From NCBI GenBank assembly GCA_964615095.1, contig CAZTPX010000005.1:62001-126000 (forward strand): a DNA stretch of 64,000 bases, in the 5' to 3' direction. Under the pieces are notes generated by a model. It saw only the letters and a program-made list of their open reading frames with translations. It was not told where the DNA came from and searched no databases. Each line of letters starts with the position of its first letter. The stretch's first letter is position 1. Both the position numbers and the translations under genes were made by a program. This document shows positions 1-9,099 of this stretch, one piece after another. The stretch is from JANXQG01 sp964615095. GTDB lineage: Bacteria; Planctomycetota; Planctomycetia; Pirellulales; Thermoguttaceae.

Positions 1-18
1 GGGAGTGTCATCATAGGA

Positions 19-1590
19 TCAACAACTGGCCATCTCGCGAACCAGGTGGGTGGCTAGCGCGTCGTTGGTTTCAGGGTCGAAGTTGAGGATGCCGCCCTCG
101 CCGTTGGCGGGCTGCGCGACCAGGGCCACGACCTTGTCGCCCCCCTTGCCGGAAAGCGAGACGAACTCGCCCTTGGTGTCGCGGAGCAGGCTGCCGGGCA
201 AACGGCCCTGGTCTCCGGTGGTGAGCACGATCACGCGGTCGCAACGCTGGGCGACACTCACGAGGTTCATGGGCGTGATGGCGACCTCTTCCGGCGAGCT
301 CTCCATAGGAAAGAGTTTGGCCACGAGTTTCTGATGGATCAGCCGGCCCAGGCCCTCTTCCCGCCGCAACAGACCCGGGGCGATCTGCAGACGGACCCGC
401 GTGCCGTTGCGGTTGGTAATGGCGATGCTGTTCAAGGGCTGGGCGATCTCGCGGTGGCGGTCGCTGCGGGCGGCAGGCGAGGGACGATGAAACGCGGCGT
501 CCAGGATTTCGGCCATCTCATTGTCGGCGAACGGCTCGACGGCATAGTAAAAGATCCGCCGCAACCGGTAGGCCGCTTCGCGATTCGCGTCGGCCGCTGC
601 CACGACGACAATCTTGGCCCCGGGGCATGCGCCGTTGATCAGTCCGACAGTTACCGGGCCTTCGTCGCCGATGGCCGTGCCGTCGAGAACGATGACGGGG
701 GCGTCGGCATCACTGAGGGCCGAGCTCAACTGGGCCCAGTCGCCAGCCAAGTGGACGTCGCAGCCGAGGCCCGTCAGCTTGGCGGCCTGTGCCTGCGCCG
801 TGATCGCGTCCGGATTGTACAGAGTGACTCGCCGCGAGACGCAATTGGCCGCCTCGTCTTCCACACGCGTGGCGCTGATGCAAGCGATCCAACCTTTACT
901 GCAGGGATCAGTCAACAACAGCGAGGGGTCCTGCTTCAAGGTCTCGTTGACGGCGACAACCACGCCCGAGAGGGGCGCGGGGATGAGTTGCTGGGGCTTG
1001 TCGGCCACGGCCACGGCGGCCAGCGGCAGGCCCTGGTAGATCACTTCGCCGATCCGCGGCAGACGCACCGACTCGATCGTGGCGGTCGTGGGGTCTGTGA
1101 GCACCGCGCCTACGCGCGTCGCCCGCTGGTCGCCAAGCTGGAACCAGGCGCTGCGCCAGAAGCGGAACGGCTCGGCCGTGCCGGCGGGTTCGGCGACCGG
1201 CTTGCGGGCGGCAGGCGCGGAGTCGTGGTGCAGTAGGCGGTGGACGGCCTGCGTGATTTCTTCGGGCGTGAAGGGCTTGGTGACGTAGTCGGACGCCCCC
1301 AGGCGGATCGCCGAGGCCGCGTTGGGAATGCTGGGATAGCCCGTCATCAGGACCACGGGCACGTCGGCCTTCTGCTTTCGCAGGGCTTCCAGGAAAGCGA
1401 TTCCATCCATCGTGGGCATCTTGATGTCCAGGAGGATGGCGCTATAGTCGTTCTGCTTAGCCATGTCCAGGCCTTGGCAAGCATCGCTGCACTTTTCCAC
1501 TTCGAAGCCTTGGCGGCTGAAAATGCGACGGCAGCCCTCGCAAATTACTTCCTCGTCGTCAACAACCAAGAGTCTCAGGTCGTCCAACAT
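19..1590 (-). CDS. Response regulator receiver fused to GcvH-like lipoyl domain
   Basis: A 523-residue protein if translation starts at the ATG at 1588-1590, which has an AAGGA about 8 bases upstream; a longer frame upstream has no such site. Residues 1-120 are a CheY-type receiver with acidic pocket (DDEE near 11-14), phosphoacceptor D55, T83 and K105. Residues about 145-240 resemble the glycine-cleavage H protein: the string APLSG, then VNE, then DP, then GW follow the GcvH order. A lysine (K198) sits 11 residues before the G of PLSG, the place of the lipoylated lysine in GcvH. The remaining 280 residues include a weak second receiver-like fold (VIVLDGT) and a region I do not recognise. No kinase is adjacent; a partner may lie beyond the left edge. 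Function unknown; perhaps redox or energy-state signalling. Confidence 0.75.
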   Translation of the reverse strand: MLDDLRLLVVDDEEVICEGCRRIFSRQGFEVEKCSDACQGLDMAKQNDYSAILLDIKMPTMDGIAFLEALRKQKADVPVVLMTGYPSIPNAASAIRLGASDYVTKPFTPEEITQAVHRLLHHDSAPAARKPVAEPAGTAEPFRFWRSAWFQLGDQRATRVGAVLTDPTTATIESVRLPRIGEVIYQGLPLAAVAVADKPQQLIPAPLSGVVVAVNETLKQDPSLLLTDPCSKGWIACISATRVEDEAANCVSRRVTLYNPDAITAQAQAAKLTGLGCDVHLAGDWAQLSSALSDADAPVIVLDGTAIGDEGPVTVGLINGACPGAKIVVVAAADANREAAYRLRRIFYYAVEPFADNEMAEILDAAFHRPSPAARSDRHREIAQPLNSIAITNRNGTRVRLQIAPGLLRREEGLGRLIHQKLVAKLFPMESSPEEVAITPMNLVSVAQRCDRVIVLTTGDQGRLPGSLLRDTKGEFVSLSGKGGDKVVALVAQPANGEGGILNFDPETNDALATHLVREMASC

Positions 1591-1911
1591 GACAGTGGTC
1601 CTTATTTGGCGGATAGATCGCACGCTTGTGACTGGGTGAAGCATCTTCGCAACAACTGTGCCAAAGCGGAAAACAGGCAAGAAAGCGGGAAATCCCGCGA
1701 AAGACGGCGATTTGAAAGCCAATCGGGCACGAGACCTGTATGTAGCAGGTATACAGTGTATGCGGATTGCGGTGATTTATCGCCATTGCTCATGCGGCAA
1801 ATGACAGGGCGTTCCCGACAGCGGGGAACGGGAGTAGAATAGGATTATGACTACTCTGAACCAAAGTTCAAAGTTAGTTGTGATTCTCCCATTCGACCCA
1901 AGCCTCATTCC
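1591..1911. other. Intergenic region with one small hairpin
   Basis: This gap separates divergent genes. The only structure I see is a 7-bp inverted repeat (CGTTCCC at 1810-1816, GGGAACG at 1824-1830). The same wording recurs in other intergenic elements of the window (near 25900 and 56820). I see no RNA gene and no convincing promoter. Confidence 0.4.
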
Positions 1912-2175
1912 ATGACCCACATCACCCTCTCCGACAGCATGCGAGCGCAGCTTGGTAGTTTAAGCGAGCCGCTGGTGTTGTGTGATGAAGCGGGCAATCC
2001 GCTTGGCACGTTCACGCCGGTGACTAGGCTCACCGAGCACCAGCGGATTGCGATGACCTTACCCAACCATCTCCTCGACTCAAACATTCCCACGGAAGAG
2101 TTGCGACGAAGACTGCGCGATGAGCCGCGGATCCCGCACGAGGAGGTTATGCGGAAGGCGAAGCAGTATCTATGA
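1912..2175 (+). CDS. Putative antitoxin of a RelE/ParE-type pair
   Basis: An 87-residue acidic and basic protein with no signal peptide. Residues 20-35 form a short beta-like stretch (VLCDEAGNPLGTFTP), a pattern common in small planctomycete antitoxin-like proteins, and the C-terminal half is helical and charged (EELRRRLRDEP). The stop codon overlaps the start of the next gene (ATGA at 2172-2175), the usual coupling in toxin-antitoxin operons. There is no clear ribosome binding site before the ATG at 1912. The assignment rests mainly on size and partner; I do not recognise a defined DNA-binding fold. Confidence 0.6.
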   Translation: MTHITLSDSMRAQLGSLSEPLVLCDEAGNPLGTFTPVTRLTEHQRIAMTLPNHLLDSNIPTEELRRRLRDEPRIPHEEVMRKAKQYL

Positions 2176-2429
2176 GTTATGAGGTGACTTGGGTGCCTTC
2201 CGCGCAAGACGCGCTGCTTCAGATCATTATCAGCCGGCCGGCTCGCGGCGCGGTGGTGAACGCGTTGGATCGCCTTGGCGCAACCCTGGAACAGGAAGGT
2301 CCTGCGGCAGGCGAATCGAGAGTAGAGGAATTTCCTGTTCTCTTCGAGTTACCGCTGGCCGTCAAATTCGCGGTCGAGGAGCCGGATCGCACGGTAACAG
2401 TAACGGACGCATGGGTCATCGCACACTAA
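2172..2429 (+). CDS. RelE/ParE-superfamily toxin-like protein
   Basis: An 85-residue protein translationally coupled to the upstream antitoxin by a 4-base overlap. The N-terminus (YEVTWVPSAQDALLQII) matches the opening strand and helix of RelE/ParE toxins, in which the residues 'W...A...L' pack against the sheet. The middle part (VEEFPVLFELPLAVKFAVEEPDRTVTV) gives the expected strand pattern with a D-R turn. Proteins of this family cleave ribosome-bound mRNA or poison gyrase; which applies here cannot be read from the sequence. The C-terminus (TDAWVIAH) is short and lacks the common R-x-x-Y catalytic ending, so activity is uncertain. Confidence 0.6.
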   Translation: MSYEVTWVPSAQDALLQIIISRPARGAVVNALDRLGATLEQEGPAAGESRVEEFPVLFELPLAVKFAVEEPDRTVTVTDAWVIAH

Positions 2430-2458
2430 GGCGAGAACAACGACATTTATGGTTCGAT

Positions 2459-5311
2459 CTACGCTGCCCCGCGTCCTTCGCGCAGCAGTTGCAATGGTTC
2501 GGTGCGGCCGATGCGAATGGCCGGCCACAAGGAGGCGGCAAGACACAGCGCGAGCGTGGCTGCAAGCGCGGCCGCCAGCTTGCCCCAGGGCACCACCAGC
2601 GGCGTCGTCAGCCCACCGAAGAAACTGACGTATTGAGAAATGCCCGTGCCGCACCAGCCGGCCATCAGGCCGAAGGAAAGACTGAGAAGGCAGGCCACCA
2701 GGCCGATCAAGAGACCTTCGGCCAGGATCATGCGGGCCAGCGCCCAACGCGTCACCCCCAGGGCGCGGAGCACACCCAACTCCCAACGCCGGGCGCGCAC
2801 GGAAGCCATAATCGTATTGACCACACCCAATGAAGTCACGAGCAGTGTGATCAGCGGCAGTTCGCACATGGCCCAAATCACGTCGTCGGCTCGGGCCAGA
2901 AGCTGCGTGCGCACGTCGTCGGGCGTCGTAATGCGCAGCGAGGAGCCGAACTTCGTCGCCCCGAAGCTCGATGGACCGCGGGCATTGATGACCGTGCCGG
3001 GGCCGAGGTAACGGTCCGCCAGGGGTTGCAAAGCGGCTCCCATTTCCGGCACACCCACACCCGGCCGGACGTTCATCCACAGATAATTCGTCTGGCGGAT
3101 GTCGAAGTCGCGGCGGACGTCGTCATAGGATGCGAAAACCATAGCCGCCGAACGGACGCCCCGCCGACGTAGGCCGGAGACCTGGGCGATCCAGTGCCAG
3201 CCGGGCAGGGATACCACGCCGGCAATCGTGTACTGGACCGGTTTCTCCGGCATATCGGGAGGAACCACCTCGAAACGGTCGCCGAGCTTCAAACCGGTGG
3301 CCGCGAGGAAGTGATCCGGCACGACGCAACAGCGACCTTGCTTGAGTCGGGCGACGGCATCTTCACGCGTACCTTGGACGAACTGCACACCCACCAGCGG
3401 CCGGGGACTGCCGAAGGCCGCCTGCGGATCGAGGCCGATCATCAGCACGTTGTCCTGCCGCGTGACCGAGTTGCCTTTTTGGCTGCCGGTTATGTCGCCG
3501 GCCAGGCGGGGTTGCTCAACGGCCAAGGGGATGCACTGCTCGGGAATGACGCCCGGCATGCGGCGCACGGTATCGATTTCCGCGTCGGGCAGCCCGCCCG
3601 ATTGGAGCGTCACGAGCATGTCGGGCACCCAGTCGCCCGGCTTGAACGGCTGCAGCATCGAGTATCCCCAGATCATCATCGAGACGTACAGGCCCAGGCC
3701 CACGCTCATGGCGAGCGTGGTGCCCAGTGTGCGCCACAAGTTGCTGCTGAGCTGCGCTCGCAGGAGCCGCGGCTCCAAGCCCACAGCGCGGGCGAGCCAC
3801 GGTCCGACCGCCGCTTCCGTGCCAATCACGGCCAACGGCGCCAACAGCAAGAAGCCGATGGCCATGCTCGTGCAACCCAGGGCCATATAAATGCCGTAGC
3901 GAGCCGTATCGGCAACGGGTACGACGAAGACCAAGAGCGGATTGACGGCAATCAAGACCGCGCCGACCGCCCCGATAATCGCCCACGTTCTCGCTCGGGG
4001 CGGGGCATGGCGGCGCGGCGACATGGCCTCCAGCGGTTGCACCTGCGTCGCTTGCCAGGCGGGAAGAATCGCGGCGACCAGCGCGCCGCCCAACGCGGCC
4101 AAGCCCGTCAGCAGCACGCACCAGCCGCCCAACGATGCGCCGCGGTTGAACAGTTCGGGCCTCGCGCGACTGATGACCGCCAGAAGTCCCCAGCCGGCAA
4201 TCAGGCCACCACCCCAGCCGATCAGCGCCAGTACGAGGCTTTCGGCGGCGATGACCCGCGCCACTTGGAATCGCGTCAACCCGACGGCCCGCATGACGGC
4301 GAACTGCCGCACCCGTTCGCTGACACCCATGCTCAGCGTAGTGAAAATGATGAACAGCGCGGCCAGCAGCGACATGCCCGTGGCGACCCAGGCCTGCCGC
4401 CGGGCGTTGGTCGCCAGCGTGGCTTCGGCCATCGCGTTCTGGATGTCCAGCACGCCTACCAGAAGCGTGGGCGGCCTGGTTTGCAGGACCCGCGGCAGCC
4501 AGCGGGCGCGAAACGCGGCCGCCTGCTCGCCTGGGCGGAGCTTGATGTTCACGAGGTTGATCTTGCCGGCCTGCCGAGTGATCTTCTCGGCCAGGGCCAA
4601 CGGCACGTAAACCGCCGAGGCGGCCGGCCCGAGCGTCGGACCCGCCGCCATCAGCGGGCGACCGCTCGCCGCGGTCTTTTCAGCCGTCGGCGCGGAAGAC
4701 ACCTGCGCGACAATGCCGACGAGTGTCAGGCGATATTCCTTCGTGCCCAGAATGACCAGCACTTCGTCGCCCAATCCCACCTGGAGCTGCTCCGCGGATT
4801 GATTGCTGATGACGGCCTCGCGCAAGGCCGGGTCGCGCGTGTCGATCCAGCGTCCCTGGGCGAGCGGATAGGGAGGCGTGGCCGAGTTCATGCCGACAAG
4901 TTTGGGACGGTCCGGGGGTGCGGCCCGCGGCGCTCCGCCCTGGCCGCTACCCTGCGGGGAAGAACTGCTGCCGGACGAGCTCTCCGTGTCGGCGTCCAGC
5001 GGTCGATCGGGCTTGACGCGGACGGTCCATTGCAGCGCGGGCTCCCACTCGGCGATAGCGGCGTCCTTGTGCATGGCCGCGACCAGTTCTGCGGGAAGCG
5101 TCGAATCGTCCGCCGAATCGGGCACGAGGAACAGGTCATAGCGGCCCAGGTACTCGGTGGCCTTACTGCCAAACTGCCCGACCAGCGCGTCGTAGCCGCT
5201 GACGACCCAGACGACGACACAGGCGGAGGCGATCGTCGCCAGCGAGGTCAAAAGCATTCGCGCCGGATGCCGCCAGGCGTAGGCCAGGGCCAGTTTGCCG
5301 CTGACTTTCAT
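2459..5311 (-). CDS. ABC transporter permease, FtsX/MacB type, double domain
   Basis: A 950-residue membrane protein with a signal-anchor helix at residues about 16-40, a large extracytoplasmic domain (about 45-305), a first FtsX-like block of three helices (about 310-430), further helices around 445-490 and 530, a second extracytoplasmic domain, and a final FtsX block near residues 830-940. This is the arrangement of permeases that work with LolD/MacB-type ATPases on lipoproteins, peptides or cell-envelope substrates. The matching ATPase gene lies 51 bp upstream on the same strand. Residues 115-130 are a low-complexity Ser/Gly linker. The substrate is unknown. Start chosen at the ATG at 5309-5311, which leads directly into the first helix; no strong ribosome site is visible. 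Confidence 0.85.
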   Translation of the reverse strand: MKVSGKLALAYAWRHPARMLLTSLATIASACVVVWVVSGYDALVGQFGSKATEYLGRYDLFLVPDSADDSTLPAELVAAMHKDAAIAEWEPALQWTVRVKPDRPLDADTESSSGSSSSPQGSGQGGAPRAAPPDRPKLVGMNSATPPYPLAQGRWIDTRDPALREAVISNQSAEQLQVGLGDEVLVILGTKEYRLTLVGIVAQVSSAPTAEKTAASGRPLMAAGPTLGPAASAVYVPLALAEKITRQAGKINLVNIKLRPGEQAAAFRARWLPRVLQTRPPTLLVGVLDIQNAMAEATLATNARRQAWVATGMSLLAALFIIFTTLSMGVSERVRQFAVMRAVGLTRFQVARVIAAESLVLALIGWGGGLIAGWGLLAVISRARPELFNRGASLGGWCVLLTGLAALGGALVAAILPAWQATQVQPLEAMSPRRHAPPRARTWAIIGAVGAVLIAVNPLLVFVVPVADTARYGIYMALGCTSMAIGFLLLAPLAVIGTEAAVGPWLARAVGLEPRLLRAQLSSNLWRTLGTTLAMSVGLGLYVSMMIWGYSMLQPFKPGDWVPDMLVTLQSGGLPDAEIDTVRRMPGVIPEQCIPLAVEQPRLAGDITGSQKGNSVTRQDNVLMIGLDPQAAFGSPRPLVGVQFVQGTREDAVARLKQGRCCVVPDHFLAATGLKLGDRFEVVPPDMPEKPVQYTIAGVVSLPGWHWIAQVSGLRRRGVRSAAMVFASYDDVRRDFDIRQTNYLWMNVRPGVGVPEMGAALQPLADRYLGPGTVINARGPSSFGATKFGSSLRITTPDDVRTQLLARADDVIWAMCELPLITLLVTSLGVVNTIMASVRARRWELGVLRALGVTRWALARMILAEGLLIGLVACLLSLSFGLMAGWCGTGISQYVSFFGGLTTPLVVPWGKLAAALAATLALCLAASLWPAIRIGRTEPLQLLREGRGAA

Positions 5312-5362
5312 GGTCCGTCCGCGTTTTGCCGCGGATCTCCTCTATTGTAGCGTGGGCTTTAA

Positions 5363-6148
5363 TTAGCCCGCCTCCGCCGCAGCCGGTGTAGTGCCCACAA
5401 CGTCTTGATAATGGGCCGCCAGGTGGTGGGCATCGCCGAAGTCGGCGGTCTTGAACTCGGTCAGGATCCGGCCGTCCTTGAGCACGACGATCCGCTCGGC
5501 CCAGACCGCCACCGCCGGCTCGTGGGTCACGACCACGACTGTGCGGCCCTGCTCCTTGCTCAATTCCTTCAACAATCGGCAAATGCCCTGCCCGGTGATC
5601 GAGTCGAGGCTGCCGGTCGGCTCGTCGGCCAGCAGGACGGCTGGTTCGGTGATGACGGCCCGAGCGATCGCGACCCGCTGCTGTTGGCCGCCGCTCAGCG
5701 CGTCGGGCGGATGACGCAGCCGATCGGCCAGCTTGAGCCGCGCCAACAGATCGGGGAGGCGGTTCTCCGCAGGCTCGCCCCGGCCGTCGGCCAGCAGGGG
5801 CAAGAGGATGTTGTCCCGAGCCGTGAGCGTAGGGATGAGATTGAATGCCTGGAAGACCAGTCCAATGTGGCGGCGGCGAAAGATCGTGAGCGCCCGATCC
5901 GACATGGCCGCCAGGTCATGGCCGTCAACGAGCACGCGTCCGGCGTCGGGCGGGGTCAGGCCAGCCATCACGTGCAGCAAGGTGCTCTTGCCCGATCCGC
6001 TGGCACCCATCACGGCCACGAACTCGCCGGGCGCGATCGTGAGGTGGACGTCCTGCAGGGCGTCGATGATCGTTTGGCCTTGTCGAAATCGCTTGGTCAC
6101 GTTCTCGACCACGACCGGGGAGGCGGACGGTGTTGCGGATTCGTTCAT
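5363..6148 (-). CDS. ABC transporter ATP-binding protein, LolD/MacB family
   Basis: A 261-residue nucleotide-binding subunit. It has Walker A (GASGSGKST), Q-loop region (FQAFNLIPTLTARDN), the signature LSGGQQQRVAIARA, Walker B with catalytic glutamate (LLADEPTGSLDS) and the switch histidine (VTHEP). The SGGQQQRVAIARA form and the length are typical of the LolD/MacB (MJ0796-like) branch, which pairs with FtsX-type permeases such as the one encoded immediately downstream. It would energise export or extraction of an envelope substrate. The region before the ATG at 6146-6148 contains no clear Shine-Dalgarno sequence. A palindromic repeat separates it from the squalene-oxidase-repeat gene upstream. 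Confidence 0.92.
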   Translation of the reverse strand: MNESATPSASPVVVENVTKRFRQGQTIIDALQDVHLTIAPGEFVAVMGASGSGKSTLLHVMAGLTPPDAGRVLVDGHDLAAMSDRALTIFRRRHIGLVFQAFNLIPTLTARDNILLPLLADGRGEPAENRLPDLLARLKLADRLRHPPDALSGGQQQRVAIARAVITEPAVLLADEPTGSLDSITGQGICRLLKELSKEQGRTVVVVTHEPAVAVWAERIVVLKDGRILTEFKTADFGDAHHLAAHYQDVVGTTPAAAEAG

Positions 6149-6198
6149 GTTGAATTATCCGGAGTTCAGGGATCGGTAAATCAAAGTGTGTCGCACAA

Positions 6199-6253
6199 GT
6201 ATCCGGCACACTCCGTGTGCCGCTGTCGTCGGCACACGAATTTTGCCGGATAC
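6199..6253. repeat. Palindromic element after the 6255-7388 gene
   Basis: A 10-bp inverted repeat (GTATCCGGCA at 6199-6208, TGCCGGATAC at 6244-6253) encloses a second hairpin GGCACAC-TCC-GTGTGCC (6205-6221). It lies directly after the stop of the minus-strand gene at 6255, so it could end or stabilise that transcript. It also looks like a dispersed palindromic repeat. Confidence 0.6.
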
Positions 6254-6254
6254 A

Positions 6255-7388
6255 TTAGGGTTTGGCCGAATGCGGTTTGCAATAGGAAAGCGCCAGCAGA
6301 CCGAAGGCGGTGGCCAGGTTGGCGTCGCCTTCCATCCAGCGGTCGTTGGTGTTGACCCAGGAGCCGTTTTCTTTCTGCCGCCGGGCAAGTTCCTCGGTCA
6401 GTTCGCGGCGCCAGTCGTGTTTCACGCCCTTGGCATCTTCGATTTCGTCGAGGCCCAAGGCGTCGAACGTCTTGGCAAACGTGAGATAGTAGTAGAACAG
6501 TCCGGCGGCGCCCAGACCGGGATTGCTTTTCACGTCGTAGTTCTTCTGGATCCACTTGACGGCCGCCTTGACGCGGGGATCGTCCTTGGTCAGCCCGGCG
6601 TAGATCATGCTCTTCAAGCCGGAATAGGTCATGGAGCCGTAGCTCCGCAGGCCGCCCTCGGCCGTCTGGCGGTCCTCGTCTTGCTTGCTGAGAGTGGGGT
6701 TGTAATAGAAGCCTCCGTCGTTCACCTTGGCGGCGTTGGGCGTGGTGTTGTGCTCACCTTCAAGATTCTGGCAGCGCGAGACGAAGACGAGTGCCCGCTG
6801 GATGGCCTCATCGTCCGGTGCGGCATCGCAGGCATTCAGGGCGTCGATCAAGAAGGCGGTATTTGAGAGGTCCGGGTTCGACTTGGCGCCGTAGCCCATG
6901 CCGCCGTAGGCCGCATCGGACTTCTCCTTGCCCCGTTTCTCTTCCCATTGGCCGCTGCGAATGAACTTCTCGGCCGCGCGAATCGGCTTGTCAAAACGGT
7001 GATCGCGGTTGGCCTCTTGGAAGCAGACCATGACGATGCACGTTTCGTAGGTCGAGATCCGTCCGCCGGGCGTGTAGATGCCGCCGTTCTCCTGCACGTA
7101 CTCTTCGAGATACTTCAGCGACTTGGCGATCTGCGGATCGGCTGGCGAGCGACCGCTCCGCAGCAGGCCCAGGGTGGCAATGGCGGTGGGGCCGATGCCA
7201 ATCTGCGCGCTCAGCGAACCGTCCTGCGATTGGTGTTTCGCCAGAAACTCGATCGCCCGACCGACGGTCGTGCGGTAAAGTTGGGGATCGGGACCAAAGG
7301 TTTTCGTGTCGCCCGCAAACAGAAACGGCAGACATGCAGAAAGGCATAAACCCAAAATCAGCACGGCAACGAGCGGCAAGGTTCGCAT
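6255..7388 (-). CDS. Prenyltransferase/squalene oxidase repeat protein, secreted
   Basis: A 377-residue protein with an N-terminal signal sequence (hydrophobic residues 5-25 ending near LFAGD). The body consists of alpha/alpha-toroid repeats of the terpene-cyclase/prenyltransferase type, recognised by strings such as AIEFLAKHQSQDGSL, DGGFYYNP, YGSMTYSGLKSM and RRQKENGSW. Planctomycetes carry many such exported proteins; most lack the catalytic DxDD of squalene-hopene cyclases, and I do not see that motif here, so an enzymatic cyclase role is unlikely and a binding or scaffold role is possible. GGGAG lies 8 bases before the ATG. It heads a same-strand run with the ABC ATPase and permease genes, but a palindromic repeat intervenes. 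Confidence 0.85.
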   Translation of the reverse strand: MRTLPLVAVLILGLCLSACLPFLFAGDTKTFGPDPQLYRTTVGRAIEFLAKHQSQDGSLSAQIGIGPTAIATLGLLRSGRSPADPQIAKSLKYLEEYVQENGGIYTPGGRISTYETCIVMVCFQEANRDHRFDKPIRAAEKFIRSGQWEEKRGKEKSDAAYGGMGYGAKSNPDLSNTAFLIDALNACDAAPDDEAIQRALVFVSRCQNLEGEHNTTPNAAKVNDGGFYYNPTLSKQDEDRQTAEGGLRSYGSMTYSGLKSMIYAGLTKDDPRVKAAVKWIQKNYDVKSNPGLGAAGLFYYYLTFAKTFDALGLDEIEDAKGVKHDWRRELTEELARRQKENGSWVNTNDRWMEGDANLATAFGLLALSYCKPHSAKP

Positions 7389-7465
7389 GGTTTCGTCTCC
7401 CTTTTGTCGGTTTTCACCAAATATCTAGTGTAAAGGAAAAGCACCTGCGGTTCAATCCCGCCGCC

Positions 7466-7584
7466 AGGAGAAGTGCAAAGTCTGTCTCTGGCATCCCTAC
7501 GTAGAACGGAATTCACTCCGTTTCCCTGAAATAGGCGAGGCCCCGGAATAAATTCCGTGCTACGAAGGACTTTGCAGTTCTCCT
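7466..7584. repeat. MITE-like element, family A, copy 1
   Basis: A 119-bp element bounded by imperfect 17-bp inverted repeats: AGGAGAAGTGCAAAGTC at 7466-7482 and its near complement GACTTTGCAGTTCTCCT at 7568-7584. Inside is the palindromic core CGGAATAAATTCCG. Related copies are at 21571-21692 and 58735-58802. It carries no gene; such elements are usually moved by a transposase elsewhere in the genome. Confidence 0.75.
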
Positions 7585-7764
7585 GATCCCGCCGCAAGTG
7601 CGGTCAAGCGTGTTGGATTCATTCGCTTGCCGGGCGTGTTGACTTTACCGCTGTTTAGGGCGAAACTGGGTGGAAGAAGTGTCGCTCTGGAGAGAACAAC
7701 GTCAGCGGATGTTCGTATTTCCCCAGTACCCCTGCCACTTGCTTTAAAGGAAAGCCCTGCCACG

Positions 7765-9096
7765 ATGCGTCATTCTGCTTGGATTTGTCTGGTTTCTTGT
7801 GGTTGCTTGTTCTTGACCTGCTGCAGTTCCGGCAATGAACGGACGGCGGCGAGTGCTGCGCCCACGGCAGGCTTCGAGGAAGTGGCTCCGCCGGAAGGGC
7901 AAGACTGGGACGATTTGCCGGCCGTCCGGCCGGCTGCCGACGACTGGCCTTGGTGGCGGGGACCGTCGCGCGATAATAAGGCCCAAGCGGACCAGGCCCC
8001 ACCTCTGCATTGGAGCCGGACGGAGAATGTCGTCTGGAAGTCCGAGGTGCCGGGCCGCGGTCATGGTTCCCCCTGTCTCTGGGGAAATCGCATCTTCCTG
8101 GCCACGGCCGACGATACGGCGCAGGTGCAGTACGTCCTTTGCCTTGACCGCAACAGCGGCAAGCAGCTTTGGCAGACCGTGGTCAATCGGGGCGGTTTCA
8201 TGCACTCGCATCCCAAAGGCTCGTACGCCTCGGTCACTCCTGCTTGTGACGGCCAGCGCGTGTTTGTGAACTTCATGATCCAGGACGCGATCGAAGTTGC
8301 CGCGCTGGACTGCGAGGGCCACATCGTCTGGCAGCGAAGGGTGGCACCCTTCAAGTCGATGCACGGTTACGCGCCATCGCCGTTGGTCTACAAGTCGTTG
8401 GTGATCGTCTCGGCCGACAACCCCGGGCCGAATTTCCTCACGGCCCTACGGCGCGATACTGGGGCGGTAGTCTGGCGGATCCGGCGCACCGATTACCAGA
8501 GCTTTGCCAGCCCGATCGTCGGCCACATCGCGGGACGCGACCAGCTCCTCATCATGGGACCTCATGAGGTCACGAGCTACGATCCCCAAAGCGGCAAGCA
8601 ATTCTGGCACTGCGCGGGGCCGACGAAAGAACATGCCGCCACCGCGGTCTTCGACGACCAGACGGTTTACGCCACGGCGGGTTATCCGGACAAGCGGATG
8701 CTGGCCGTCCGCGGTGATGGTTCCGGTGACGTGACCGCCACCCACGTGCTTTGGAAAATGCCGAAGGATGGCTCGTTCATCCCCACGCCCCTGTTGCACG
8801 AGGGCCTCTTGTACGTGGTAAACGATCGCGGACTGGCGCTGTGCCTCGACGCCCGCTCGGGCGAGACGATTTGGACCCATAAGCTGGATGCAGAGTTCAG
8901 CGCCTCGCCGGTCCTGGTGGGAGACAAGCTGTTCGTGCCTGACGAGGCAGGCCGGATGTACATTCTCAAGACAGGCCGCAGCTTTAAGCTCTTGGCGACC
9001 AACTACCTGGGGGACGGCGGGTTTGCCACGCCCGTCATCTGCGGCGGCCGCATCTATCTCCGCACATTGCACTGGTTATACTGTCTGGGAAGGTGA
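7765..9096 (+). CDS. Secreted PQQ-like beta-propeller repeat protein
   Basis: A 443-residue protein when started at the ATG at 7765, which follows AAAGGA by about 13 bases and opens with a signal or lipoprotein leader (cysteines at the end of the hydrophobic stretch, LTCCSSG). The mature part opens with DDWPWWRGPSRDN, the usual start of planctomycete outer-membrane-biogenesis BamB-like/PQQ propellers, and then has blade motifs (LCLDRNSGKQLWQT, ALDCEGHIVWQ, CLDARSGETIWTHKLD, YILKTG). These proteins form eight-bladed propellers; most are not PQQ dehydrogenases. Its stop lies only 3 bases before the MFS transporter gene, so the two are probably co-transcribed. An upstream in-frame extension from 7627 reaches into the preceding repeat and was not used. 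Confidence 0.85.
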   Translation: MRHSAWICLVSCGCLFLTCCSSGNERTAASAAPTAGFEEVAPPEGQDWDDLPAVRPAADDWPWWRGPSRDNKAQADQAPPLHWSRTENVVWKSEVPGRGHGSPCLWGNRIFLATADDTAQVQYVLCLDRNSGKQLWQTVVNRGGFMHSHPKGSYASVTPACDGQRVFVNFMIQDAIEVAALDCEGHIVWQRRVAPFKSMHGYAPSPLVYKSLVIVSADNPGPNFLTALRRDTGAVVWRIRRTDYQSFASPIVGHIAGRDQLLIMGPHEVTSYDPQSGKQFWHCAGPTKEHAATAVFDDQTVYATAGYPDKRMLAVRGDGSGDVTATHVLWKMPKDGSFIPTPLLHEGLLYVVNDRGLALCLDARSGETIWTHKLDAEFSASPVLVGDKLFVPDEAGRMYILKTGRSFKLLATNYLGDGGFATPVICGGRIYLRTLHWLYCLGR

Positions 9097-9099
9097 ATC

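Noticed and set aside
3194..5350. A 718-codon plus-strand frame opposite the ABC permease
   Set aside because: It is an antisense shadow of a high-GC gene; its translation is Arg/Gly/Gln-rich without domains, while the minus strand has clear FtsX helices.
6199..6253. Palindrome as a classical intrinsic terminator
   Set aside because: Stable hairpin but no T run on either strand; kept as repeat with possible 3'-end role.
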